DNA of 45,565 bases from Candidatus Avimonas merdigallinarum (GTDB taxonomy: Bacteria > Bacillota > Clostridia > Oscillospirales > Acutalibacteraceae). The notes below the pieces were generated by a model, which saw only the letters and a list, made by a program, of their open reading frames with translations, searched no databases and was not told the DNA's origin. Positions 34,246 through 41,868 of this stretch are shown here, piece after piece. The translations under genes and the position numbers were made by a program. The stretch spans positions 14,881-60,445 of the forward strand of contig CAJFGS010000024.1 in NCBI GenBank assembly GCA_904377855.1. The letters run 5' to 3'. Each line of letters starts with the position of its first letter. Position 1 is the first letter of the stretch.

Positions 34246-34274
34246 ATTCTACACTTTCCGGGATTTCCTGTCAA
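34246..34274 (-). promoter_or_regulatory. Promoter of the XRE and zinc-ribbon genes
   Basis: Minus strand TTGACA (34269-34274), 17 bases, TAGAAT (34246-34251). Bases 34275-34460 upstream show no gene. Confidence 0.9.
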
Positions 34275-34459
34275 CTGTTGTGAAATTCTTTCGAAAAAAA
34301 GGGGAATTCCGCACTTTTCGGAAATCTGGAAGCGGACGCCGGAAAAGCCCCCGCGCCACCGGCAGCCGGGAAAACGGGCGCCCCGTCCGGCACAGCCTCC
34401 CCGGGACCCGGAAAAATGCCCGACCGAAACGTGCTGCCGAAGCGTGCCCGGCCGGGCGT

Positions 34460-34502
34460 ATAAAAGGGCGGGGATCCGGGGCGGCCGCCCCGGATCCCCG
34501 CC
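34460..34502 (-). terminator. Terminator of metH within a 36-bp perfect palindrome
   Basis: 34467-34502 is a perfect palindrome (GGCGGGGATCCGGGGCGG and its complement). On the minus strand CTTTTATA follows, 15 bases past the metH stop codon. Confidence 0.85.
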
Positions 34503-34517
34503 GTATGGCCTCCCGCT

Positions 34518-36923
34518 TTATTTCCCGAGAATCTGCCGGGCGATGTCCACCGATTCTTTCGCGTCCTTCGAATAAAAATCGGCGCCGATTTTTTTGGCGT
34601 AATCCGGCGTCAGCACCGCGCCGCCCACCATGATTTTTGCGGGGACATGGTTTTCACGCAGCAGCGCGATGGTCTTTTCCATGCTCTTGAGGGTGGTGGT
34701 CATCAGGGCGCTCAGCCCCACGATATCCGCCCGGTAGCGGACGGCCGCGTCCACCACCGCCTGATAATCCACGTCCCGGCCGAGATCGATCACCGTGTAC
34801 CCGTAATTTTCCAGCAGCACCTTGACGATGTTTTTGCCGATGTCGTGGATATCCCCCTTGACCGTAGCGAGGACGATAACGCCCTTGCTCACCGGCTCCT
34901 GATGGCCGGAGGACAGCTTGGCTTTGATCACTTCAAAGGCCGCCTGCGCCGCGTTCGCCGCCTGGATGAGCTGAGGGAGGAAGAGGATCCCCTTTTCAAA
35001 CGCCGCGCCGGTGCGATCCAGCGCCGGAATCAGCAGGGAGTCCACCACCTCCATGGGATCGGCGGTTTCCAGCAGGGCGGCGGTCAGCCGCGCGGCGTCC
35101 GCCTTCAGCCCGTTTTCCACGGCGTAAGCCAAGTCGTCCGGACTCTGCGGGGCCGAGGCGGGAGAAGGGGCGGCTTCCGCCGCAGGAGCCGCGGCCGGCT
35201 CCGCCGTTCCCGCGCCTGCATAGGCGGCGATAAATTCCTGGGCGTTCCGATCAAAGTTGTACAGCAGATGGTATGCCCGCACCGCGCCGGTCATTGCCGC
35301 GACGTTGGGGTTGATAATCGGCAGATCCAGCCCGTGCGCCAGCGCGAGGGTGAGGAAGGTCTGGTTCACCAGTTCCCGGTTGGGCAGCCCGAAGGAGATG
35401 TTGGACACCCCCAAAACGGTTTTCAGCCCCAGTTCCTCCTTGACCATCCGCAGCGCCTTGAGCGTTTCCCGCACGGCGGCCTGCTCGGCGGAGGCGGTGA
35501 GGGTCAGGCAGTCGATAAAGACGTTTTCCTTGGGGATGCCGCAGGAGAGCGCCCGCTCCAGGATCCGGCGGGCGATGGCGAAACGGTCCTCCGCCTTGGG
35601 CGGGATGCCGTTTTTGTCCAGCGTCAGCCCCACCACCGCCGCGCCGTATTTTTTCACCAGCGGCAGGACGGCATCCAGCGATTCGTCGTCCCCGTTGACC
35701 GAGTTGACAATCGCCCGGCCGTGGTACAGCCGGAGTCCGGCCTCCAGCGCCTTGGGATCGGAGGAATCCAGCTGGAGGGGCGCGTCGGTCACGCCCTGCA
35801 GCGCTTTCACGCAGCGGGCCATCATCGCCGGCTCGTCGATTTCGGGCAGGCCGACGTTTACGTCCAGGATATCGGCCCCCGCCTCGGTCTGCTGGAGGGC
35901 CTGGTTCAGGATATAATCCACGTCCCCCTGCCGGAGGGCGGCCTGGAACCGCTTCTTCCCGGTGGGGTTGATCCGCTCCCCGATGATCCGCGCCCGGTCG
36001 ATCGGCACCGCCCGGGTAGCGCTGCATACGGCCGCCCGCCGCGCGTATTCCCGGTGCGGCGGCGCGGGAAGCCCGCGCAGCGCTTCCCGCAGGGCGGCGA
36101 TCGCCGCCGGGGTGGTGCCGCAGCACCCGCCGAGGAATTTCACCCCTTTTTCCGCCAAAGCCGCCATCGAGGCGGCAAACTGGGCCGGGGAGACGGAATA
36201 TTCCCCCGTCCCCGGATCGGGCAGGCCGGCGTTCGGCTTGGCAATCAGGGGCAGGCTGGTCCATTCCCGCAGTTCGTCCACCAGCGGCGGCAGTTCGTCC
36301 GGGCCGAGGGAGCAGTTGATCCCCAGCGCGTCCACGCCCAGCCCCTCCAGCGTCAGCGCCATGGAGGGGATCCCGCAGCCGGTGAAGGTGCGGCGGTTCT
36401 GCTCAAAGGTCATGGTGCAGAGCACCGGCAGGGAACAGGCTTCCCTGGCGGCCAGGACGGCGGCCCGTGCCTCCCCCAGGTCGGTCAGGGTTTCCAGCAC
36501 AATCAGATCGGCCCCCGCCGCGGCGCCGGCCTCCGCCTGCTCGCGGAACATCGCGGCCGCCTCCTCAAAGGAGAGGCTGCCGGTCGGCTCCAGAAGCTGC
36601 CCTGTCGGCCCGATATCCAGCGCGACCAGGCAGTCCGTGCCTTCCGCCGCCCGCCGGGCAATGGAGACGCCGGCGGCAATCACTTCGGCCGGCGAATGGC
36701 CGGTGCCGGCCAGCTTGTGCCGGTTGGCGCCGAAGGTGTTGGCGTACAGGATGTCCGCGCCGGCGTCGATGTAGGCGCGGTGGACGGCAAGAATCTGGTC
36801 CGGGGCAGTGAGGTTCAGCAGCTCGGGCGCCGCCCCGAGGGGGAGGCCCGCCTTCTGCAGCATGGTGCCCATCGCGCCGTCCAGCTGGACGAACGGTTTA
36901 TTCAGCAGTGTGGGAAAGTCCAC
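34518..36923 (-). CDS. metH: Cobalamin-dependent methionine synthase, without reactivation domain
   Basis: Transfers the methyl group of methyltetrahydrofolate to homocysteine through cobalamin. In order: homocysteine-binding barrel with zinc cysteines (INCS and GGCCGTTP, roughly residues 215-285), pterin-binding domain (RIIGERINPTGKKRF, about 310-560), cobalamin cap helices, and B12 domain with the lower-ligand motif DIHDIGKNIV (histidine near 693). An Ala/Pro linker (about 570-605) joins the halves. Length 801 lacks the C-terminal SAM-binding reactivation domain, which is the next gene upstream. Start GTG 36923 sits 8 bases after AAAGAAAGG and overlaps that gene by 26 bases. Confidence 0.95.
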   Translation of the reverse strand: MDFPTLLNKPFVQLDGAMGTMLQKAGLPLGAAPELLNLTAPDQILAVHRAYIDAGADILYANTFGANRHKLAGTGHSPAEVIAAGVSIARRAAEGTDCLVALDIGPTGQLLEPTGSLSFEEAAAMFREQAEAGAAAGADLIVLETLTDLGEARAAVLAAREACSLPVLCTMTFEQNRRTFTGCGIPSMALTLEGLGVDALGINCSLGPDELPPLVDELREWTSLPLIAKPNAGLPDPGTGEYSVSPAQFAASMAALAEKGVKFLGGCCGTTPAAIAALREALRGLPAPPHREYARRAAVCSATRAVPIDRARIIGERINPTGKKRFQAALRQGDVDYILNQALQQTEAGADILDVNVGLPEIDEPAMMARCVKALQGVTDAPLQLDSSDPKALEAGLRLYHGRAIVNSVNGDDESLDAVLPLVKKYGAAVVGLTLDKNGIPPKAEDRFAIARRILERALSCGIPKENVFIDCLTLTASAEQAAVRETLKALRMVKEELGLKTVLGVSNISFGLPNRELVNQTFLTLALAHGLDLPIINPNVAAMTGAVRAYHLLYNFDRNAQEFIAAYAGAGTAEPAAAPAAEAAPSPASAPQSPDDLAYAVENGLKADAARLTAALLETADPMEVVDSLLIPALDRTGAAFEKGILFLPQLIQAANAAQAAFEVIKAKLSSGHQEPVSKGVIVLATVKGDIHDIGKNIVKVLLENYGYTVIDLGRDVDYQAVVDAAVRYRADIVGLSALMTTTLKSMEKTIALLRENHVPAKIMVGGAVLTPDYAKKIGADFYSKDAKESVDIARQILGK

Positions 36924-37668
36924 AGGTTTCACCCTTTCTTTGGAAGGCACAGCGGCCGTTCATGCGGCAGTGTTCGCATCCCGTCCGGCGGCCGGCAGGG
37001 ACGGTATCGGTCACCCCGAACAGGGCGGTGACCGATTTGCGGGGGGTGAGGATACAGGAATCGGTCACGCAGAGCCCGATTTTCCGCGGCGCGTCCAGCG
37101 CGGCCAGAAAATCCGCCTGCACCGACAGCGGCAGATCGCCGTATCCGGGGCTGAAGCGGGCGGTGAAATGCGCCCCGGGGAAAAGCGGCTTGACCTGGGC
37201 TTCCACCAGGTCGCAGAGCTGTTCCACCCACGTCGTGGCGCAGCAGTCCATCACCAGCCCCGCCGCCATATCGCGGAGCTGGGCCTTTTGTATGAGCGAA
37301 TCCGCCTGCGCGGAAAGCGTGGCGCACAGGAGGACGGCGGCGGAACAGCCCTCAAGGTGGGCGGCGACGTCCTTCCCGGGCAGCGATAAGCGGCACCCGC
37401 CGAGCCGCAGCCCGCGTTCCTCCGCGCCGTCCGCCGGGCCCTCCAGCGGGAAGACGGCGTACAGCGCACGGGGCCGGGCGGTTTCCTCCAGCTGTGCGGC
37501 GCACCGGCCGACAAGCGTATGGGTCGCGGGATCGGGCGGACTGCTTCCGTGCCCGAGATACCGCAGCACTTCTTTTGTATCCACGGGCGGCATGTCCGCC
37601 GGCAGGAAAAGCACCGGCGCCCGATAAGGCGGGACAGGCGCCGGCGCGCGGTTGGAATTCAAAGGCAT
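36898..37668 (-). CDS. Separate methionine synthase reactivation-domain protein
   Basis: Resembles the C-terminal activation domain of MetH, which binds SAM and re-methylates oxidised cob(II)alamin. Seen: KEVLRYLGHG near residue 32, MDCCATTWVEQLCDLVEAQV, and FSPGYGDLPLSVQADFLAAL, the SAM-site region RFSPGYGD of the family, followed by ILTPRKSVTALFGVT. A cysteine-rich tail (CEHCRMNGRCAF) ends the 256-residue protein. ATG 37668 is only one base from GAGGG; TTG 37662 has better spacing and may be the true start. It overlaps metH by 26 bases, so the two are translationally coupled and presumably form one complex. Confidence 0.9.
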   Translation of the reverse strand: MPLNSNRAPAPVPPYRAPVLFLPADMPPVDTKEVLRYLGHGSSPPDPATHTLVGRCAAQLEETARPRALYAVFPLEGPADGAEERGLRLGGCRLSLPGKDVAAHLEGCSAAVLLCATLSAQADSLIQKAQLRDMAAGLVMDCCATTWVEQLCDLVEAQVKPLFPGAHFTARFSPGYGDLPLSVQADFLAALDAPRKIGLCVTDSCILTPRKSVTALFGVTDTVPAGRRTGCEHCRMNGRCAFQRKGETCGLSHTAE

Positions 37669-37679
37669 TCCCTCATTTC

Positions 37680-38540
37680 TTACAGCAGGGAGGCGATGCT
37701 TTCGCTGATCCGGCGCGCCACATAGGGGTTGTTCATGGTATAGAGATGGATACCCTGCACCCCGTTGGAAATCAGATCGACGATTTGGTCGATGGCATAG
37801 GCGATCCCGGCGTCCCGCAGCGCCTCCGGCCGGCTCTCATACCGGCTCATGACCTTGGAGAATTTCGCAGGGAGACTGGCCCCGCACAGGGAGACCATCC
37901 GTTCAATCTGCTTTTTGTTGGTCACCGGCATGATCCCGGCCTCAATCGGCTGGGTGATGCCGGCAATCCGCGCCCGTTCCAGGAAGGCGTAAAACGCGGA
38001 ATTGTCGAAGAAAAGCTGGGACACCAGATGCTCCGCCCCGGCGTCCGCCTTCTTTTTCAGGTTCAGGATATCCTCCACCAGGGAGCTGCATTCGGTATGC
38101 CCTTCCGGATAACAGGCGGCCGAAAGGTGGAAACCGCCCTGCTCCCGGATGAAGGCAATAAGTTCGCTGGCGTGCCGGAAATCGGTCTTGGGAGGATGGT
38201 CGGGCGAGATGTCGCCGCGCAGGGCGAGGATGTTCTCAATCCCGTTTTCCCGCAGGTTGGCTAAGTTCTGCAGCACTTCCTCCCGCGTGCTGCTCACGCA
38301 GGTCAGATGGGCGAGCGGCTCGATATGGTACTTATTTTTGATAATGGAAGCGATTTGGCAGGTGGACTGATCCGCCACGTTGCCGCCGGCCCCGTATGTT
38401 ACGCTGATAAAATCCGGGTGCAGCCCCTGAAGCTCGTCCAGCGTGTCGTAAATAGTGTCGATGGAACTGGTGCGTTTCGGAGGAAATACCTCGAAGGAAA
38501 GCACCGTCTGCTTTTTTTCAAAGAGTGCGGCAATGGACAT
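37680..38540 (-). CDS. metF: Methylenetetrahydrofolate reductase
   Basis: Flavoenzyme that reduces methylene-THF to methyl-THF, the methyl donor for metH. SFEVFPPKRTSS holds the N-terminal catalytic Glu; FISVTYGAGG, LAHLTCVSSTREEV, LALRGDISPDH and FHLSAACYPEGH are family landmarks. Length 286 is normal. I chose ATG 38540, nine bases from GAAAGG; ATG 38549 touches the ribosome site. First gene of the metF-reactivase-metH operon with gaps of 11 bases and an overlap. No S-box riboswitch is visible in its 55-base leader. Confidence 0.95.
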   Translation of the reverse strand: MSIAALFEKKQTVLSFEVFPPKRTSSIDTIYDTLDELQGLHPDFISVTYGAGGNVADQSTCQIASIIKNKYHIEPLAHLTCVSSTREEVLQNLANLRENGIENILALRGDISPDHPPKTDFRHASELIAFIREQGGFHLSAACYPEGHTECSSLVEDILNLKKKADAGAEHLVSQLFFDNSAFYAFLERARIAGITQPIEAGIMPVTNKKQIERMVSLCGASLPAKFSKVMSRYESRPEALRDAGIAYAIDQIVDLISNGVQGIHLYTMNNPYVARRISESIASLL

Positions 38541-38602
38541 GAAAACCATCCTTTCAGAACCGGCGCGCCGGCCGGGATATGCGGGCGTTGGGTATTAGTC
38601 CT

Positions 38603-38632
38603 ATCATACCATAAAATCCTCGGAAAACGCAA
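38603..38632 (-). promoter_or_regulatory. Promoter of the metF operon
   Basis: Minus strand TTGCGT (38627-38632), 18 bases, TATGAT (38603-38608) with TGG just before it. Confidence 0.7.
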
Positions 38633-38768
38633 TCGTTTCCTCCCTGTTACGGGGAAAAAGCATCCCGATCGAAACCGTTTCCTTTTGGAAAGGGCAAGGT
38701 GGACATCTGTAAATTAACAATTTGGTCACAATTTGTTCATTTGGTGCACAGGGGCGTCTTGTAAAATT

Positions 38769-38783
38769 ACTAATGATGTTAGT
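38769..38783 (+). promoter_or_regulatory. Dyad before the MarR gene
   Basis: ACTAA-tgatg-TTAGT lies just after a -10-like TAAAAT (38762-38767) with a weak -35 (TTTGGT, 16 bases). Position and symmetry suit autoregulation by the MarR-type protein it precedes. Confidence 0.5.
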
Positions 38784-38812
38784 TATTTCAAAGACGTGGG
38801 GATTGACTCTCA

Positions 38813-39238
38813 ATGGATTATCGCGCGCTTGCGGAGCAGCTGGTGGATCTGCAGACCGGCTTGCATCAGATCCCTGCCAGCCGGTATCTGTTCGCCCTGG
38901 GCCAGGGAACGTTTTTTGCCCTGAATTACCTGGCGACACACCGGGAGGTGGCTTATCCCAAGGAGCTGAGCAGAAACATGGCGGTCAGTTCGGCACGGAT
39001 TGCCGCCCTTTTGAACCATATGGAGAAGCAGGGGCTGATTACCCGCGCGGCGGATCCCGAAGACAACCGGCAGGTCGTCGTTTCCCTGACCAGGCAGGGG
39101 GAAGCGTTAATCCGGGAGAAGCGGGCCGAAGCGGTTGAGGCCGTTGCGGAGACGTTGGAACAGCTGGGGCCGGAGGATGCGGAGGCCTATCTGCGGATTC
39201 AGTACAAAATCATCCGGAATTTTATGAATCGGGCGTAA
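38813..39238 (+). CDS. MarR-family transcriptional regulator
   Basis: 141-residue winged-helix regulator. The recognition region ELSRNMAVSSARIAALLNHM (about residues 50-69) and the wing GLITRAADPEDNRQVVVSLT (about 74-93) are clear; long helices at both ends would form the dimer. The ATG at 38813 has only GTGGGG 10-11 bases upstream. A dyad that could be its operator lies 30 bases before it. The DUF1538 gene follows after 84 bases in the same direction, so it probably regulates that transport-like pair; the inducing ligand is unknown. Confidence 0.88.
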   Translation: MDYRALAEQLVDLQTGLHQIPASRYLFALGQGTFFALNYLATHREVAYPKELSRNMAVSSARIAALLNHMEKQGLITRAADPEDNRQVVVSLTRQGEALIREKRAEAVEAVAETLEQLGPEDAEAYLRIQYKIIRNFMNRA

Positions 39239-39322
39239 AACGCGTTTTTTCGGCGCGCGCCGCTTATCAACCACAGAGTACCGCCGATGCTCTGTTGTGC
39301 AAAAGGAGGTATTTCTGCTGTT

Positions 39323-40837
39323 GTGAATGAAAAGCTGAAAGAAAAACTCAAGGAATCCCTTTCCAGCGTCCTGCCGATCACGGTCATCGTCCTGTTTTTG
39401 AGCGTTACCCTCATCCCAATGGAAATCGGCACGCTGTCCCTGTTCCTCATGGGGGCGGTCCTTCTGATTGTGGGGATGGGCTTTTTCCAGCTCGGGGCGG
39501 AGATGGCCATGACGCCCCTGGGACAGGGGGTGGGCGGCCAGCTCATGAAAACCAAGCGCCTTCCCGTGATCCTTCTGATCGCTTTCCTCATGGGGGCCAT
39601 CATCACCGTTTCGGAACCGGATCTCCAGGTGCTGGCCAATCAGGTGGCGTCCATTCCCAACCCGGTGCTGATCTGGACCGTGGCCGTGGGGGTAGGGCTG
39701 TTCCTCGCCGTGGCGGTGCTGCGCATTCTGTTCCGGATCAGCCTTTCCAACATCCTGCTGATATTCTATATCTTCCTGTTCGTCTTGTCCTTCTTTTCCC
39801 CTTCCGAATTCACGGCCGTGGCCTTTGATTCGGGCGGCGTCACAACGGGGCCGATGACGGTGCCTTTTATCATGGCGATCGGCGTCGGCCTGTCCGCGTC
39901 CCGCAGCGACCGGGACGGGGCGAACGACAGCTTTGGCCTGATTGCGCTGTGCAGCGTCGGCCCTATCATGATGGTCCTGCTGCTGGGGATTTTCTATCAT
40001 CCCACCGAAGCCGTGTACAACGCGGTCGAGGTCCCCGTGATTGTCACGACGTACGATGTGGTGCAGCAGTTCCTGATAGAGCTTCCGCGGTACGCCGAGG
40101 AGGTTGCGGTGAGCATCCTTCCCGTTGCAGGGGTTTTCGTCGTCTACCAGCTGCTGACCCGGAACTACCGCAAGCGGCAGATCCTGCGTATGGCGGTGGG
40201 CTTCCTGTATACCATCATCGGGCTGATCCTTTTCCTTACCGGGGTCAATGTGGGGTTTGCGCCAATCGGCAATCTCCTGGGCAGCGGCCTGGCGGAAAGC
40301 CCGTTCAAATGGCTCTTGATTCCTATCGGGATTGTGATAGGATATTATATTGTCAAGGCGGAACCGGCGGTCCAGGTTTTGAACGAGCAGGTGGAGGATA
40401 TCACCGGCGGTACGGTTTCCCACAAGATGATGAACCTCGCCCTTTCCATCGGCGTCGCCTGCGCGGTGGCGCTGTCCATGGTGAGGGTGCTGACCGGGCT
40501 CAACATTTATTGGCTTTTGATTCCGGGATATATCCTGGCCCTTGTGCTCAGCCGCTTTGTTCCGCCGGTCTTCGTGGGCATCGCTTTTGACTCGGGCGGC
40601 GTGGCCAGCGGCCCGATGACCTCCACCTTCCTTCTGCCGCTGGCCATGGGCGCCTGTTCCGCCGTAGGCGGCAACGTGGTGACCGACGCTTTCGGCGTTG
40701 TGGCCATGGTCGCGATGGCGCCGCTGCTTGCCATCCAGATGATGGGGCTCATCTACGCGCACAAATCCAAAACGGTCCTTCCGCCTGCACAGGCGCTTTC
40801 GGACGATATTGTGGTTGATCTTGAGGAGGATTCATAA
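39323..40837 (+). CDS. DUF1538 multi-pass membrane protein, putative transporter
   Basis: 504 residues, about a dozen hydrophobic helices, built from two homologous halves. Matching landmarks are SEPDLQVLANQV with AEPAVQVLNEQV, FDSGGVTTGP (Asp169) with FDSGGVASGP (Asp423), and NDSFGLIALCSVGPIMM with TDAFGVVAMVAMAPLLA. Repeated halves with a paired acidic residue and SGG turn in or beside the membrane are typical of secondary transporters, but no DUF1538 substrate is known to me. GTG 39323 was chosen although GGAGG (39305-39309) is 13 bases away; no better start is in frame. The PII-like gene begins one base after its stop. Confidence 0.9.
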   Translation: MNEKLKEKLKESLSSVLPITVIVLFLSVTLIPMEIGTLSLFLMGAVLLIVGMGFFQLGAEMAMTPLGQGVGGQLMKTKRLPVILLIAFLMGAIITVSEPDLQVLANQVASIPNPVLIWTVAVGVGLFLAVAVLRILFRISLSNILLIFYIFLFVLSFFSPSEFTAVAFDSGGVTTGPMTVPFIMAIGVGLSASRSDRDGANDSFGLIALCSVGPIMMVLLLGIFYHPTEAVYNAVEVPVIVTTYDVVQQFLIELPRYAEEVAVSILPVAGVFVVYQLLTRNYRKRQILRMAVGFLYTIIGLILFLTGVNVGFAPIGNLLGSGLAESPFKWLLIPIGIVIGYYIVKAEPAVQVLNEQVEDITGGTVSHKMMNLALSIGVACAVALSMVRVLTGLNIYWLLIPGYILALVLSRFVPPVFVGIAFDSGGVASGPMTSTFLLPLAMGACSAVGGNVVTDAFGVVAMVAMAPLLAIQMMGLIYAHKSKTVLPPAQALSDDIVVDLEEDS

Positions 40838-41557
40838 ATGGCTGCTTCGCAGGAAGACACCCCTCTTTTCCCGCGTATGCTTGTCTTTATCACGCGGGTT
40901 GAGGATGAAAAAAAGCTGGAAGAGGTATTTGACTCCATGCATATCCCCATCTGCTACCAGTGCCGTGGAAAGGGGACGGCCCCGTCGGAGATGCTGGATA
41001 TTTTCGGCCTGAGCGGGACGCTCCGGCTGATTACGGTCGGGCTCCTGCCCCGGTTTATGACCAAGGAGCTGTTTGAGAAAGCGGAAAAGCAGCTTTCCTT
41101 CCGCCGGCGCGGCGGCGGCATCGCTATCACGATCCCGATAACCGGGCTGCAGCATCCGATGTTCCAGATGCTGAACGACGAAGCGCGTCTCGCCGTAGAG
41201 AAACGGATCAAAGAAAGGATCGAGGGAGAAATGGCTGAGATACAGGAGAAATCGGAATATACCGTGATTTGGGTTTCTGTGGCGAGCGGGTACAGCGACG
41301 AAGTGATCGACGCGGCCAGGGACGCGGGGGCGAAGGGCGGCACCGTCCTGAAGGGCCGACGCCGGAATTCGGAGCGGGTGAGCCAGCTTTTCGGCATTTC
41401 GATGCAGGACGAACAGGATTTCGTGATGATCGTGGTCCCGCGGGAGAAGAAAGCGGAAATCATGTCGGCGGTCAGCACGGCCTGCGGGCTGAAGACCCCG
41501 GCTCACGGCATCGTGCTGTCCCTGCCGGTGGACGAGGTAATGGGCCTGGAGGAATAG
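40838..41557 (+). CDS. Protein of two fused PII-like domains
   Basis: 239 residues with two ferredoxin-like PII repeats. Domain 1 (about 12-105) is MLVFITRVEDEKKLEEVF, ICYQCRGKG, LRLITVGLLPR, ELFEKAEKQL, GGGIAITIPITG. Domain 2 (about 141-236) is YTVIWVSVASGYSDEVIDAA, AGAKGGTVLKGR, DFVMIVVPREKKAEIM, HGIVLSLPVDEVMGL. The second keeps the PII-type AGAKGGT and VPREKK elements; the first is more diverged. A charged helix (about 115-138) joins them. The ATG directly follows the DUF1538 stop codon with GAGGAGG inside that gene's end, so the two are coupled. By analogy with GlnK-AmtB and SbtB-SbtA it may gate the membrane protein; ligand unknown. Confidence 0.85.
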   Translation: MAASQEDTPLFPRMLVFITRVEDEKKLEEVFDSMHIPICYQCRGKGTAPSEMLDIFGLSGTLRLITVGLLPRFMTKELFEKAEKQLSFRRRGGGIAITIPITGLQHPMFQMLNDEARLAVEKRIKERIEGEMAEIQEKSEYTVIWVSVASGYSDEVIDAARDAGAKGGTVLKGRRRNSERVSQLFGISMQDEQDFVMIVVPREKKAEIMSAVSTACGLKTPAHGIVLSLPVDEVMGLEE

Positions 41558-41705
41558 GTACAGCCTCCGGGAAGTAAACGGCCGGTAGCCGGAATGGGCG
41601 GGGAGCTTTGGCAGGCCTCTGCCGCCTGTCCGCCCTGTGATAAGCGGCCGGCCTGCTCTACCCGGATTAGCCAGGCGTAATCCAACCCCAGCATCTTAAA
41701 AAGCC

Positions 41706-41750
41706 AAAAAGCAGGCGGCGCCCGTTCAAACCGGACGCCGCCTGCTTTTT
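41706..41750. terminator. Two-way terminator
   Basis: AAAAAGCAGGCGGCG pairs with CGCCGCCTGCTTTTT, with inner pairing CCGgttc/CCGG; runs of five A and T make it work on both strands, for the PII-like gene and the ABC permease. Bases 41558-41705 and 41754-41868 show no gene. Confidence 0.88.
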
Positions 41751-41868
41751 GCGGCTTTGCACGGCGGTGCTCTGCGCGGCTGTAGCCGGGGCCGCTTTTC
41801 GCCCCGACACAGCCCGCCGCTTGGGGAAAGCTGCCTGCAGAGGCCTTTTCCGCCTTGCGCCAGCCTGC

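Noticed and set aside
34647-37031. A 794-codon plus-strand open frame opposite metH
   Set aside because: Antisense shadow; composition is His/Arg/Gly-rich with no domain, and metH motifs are complete on the other strand.
38541-38812. SAM riboswitch before metF
   Set aside because: The promoter lies only about 60 bases before the gene and no S-box core is visible.
41558-41705. Small RNA or peptide after the PII-like gene
   Set aside because: No promoter, ribosome site or structured element apart from the terminator that follows.
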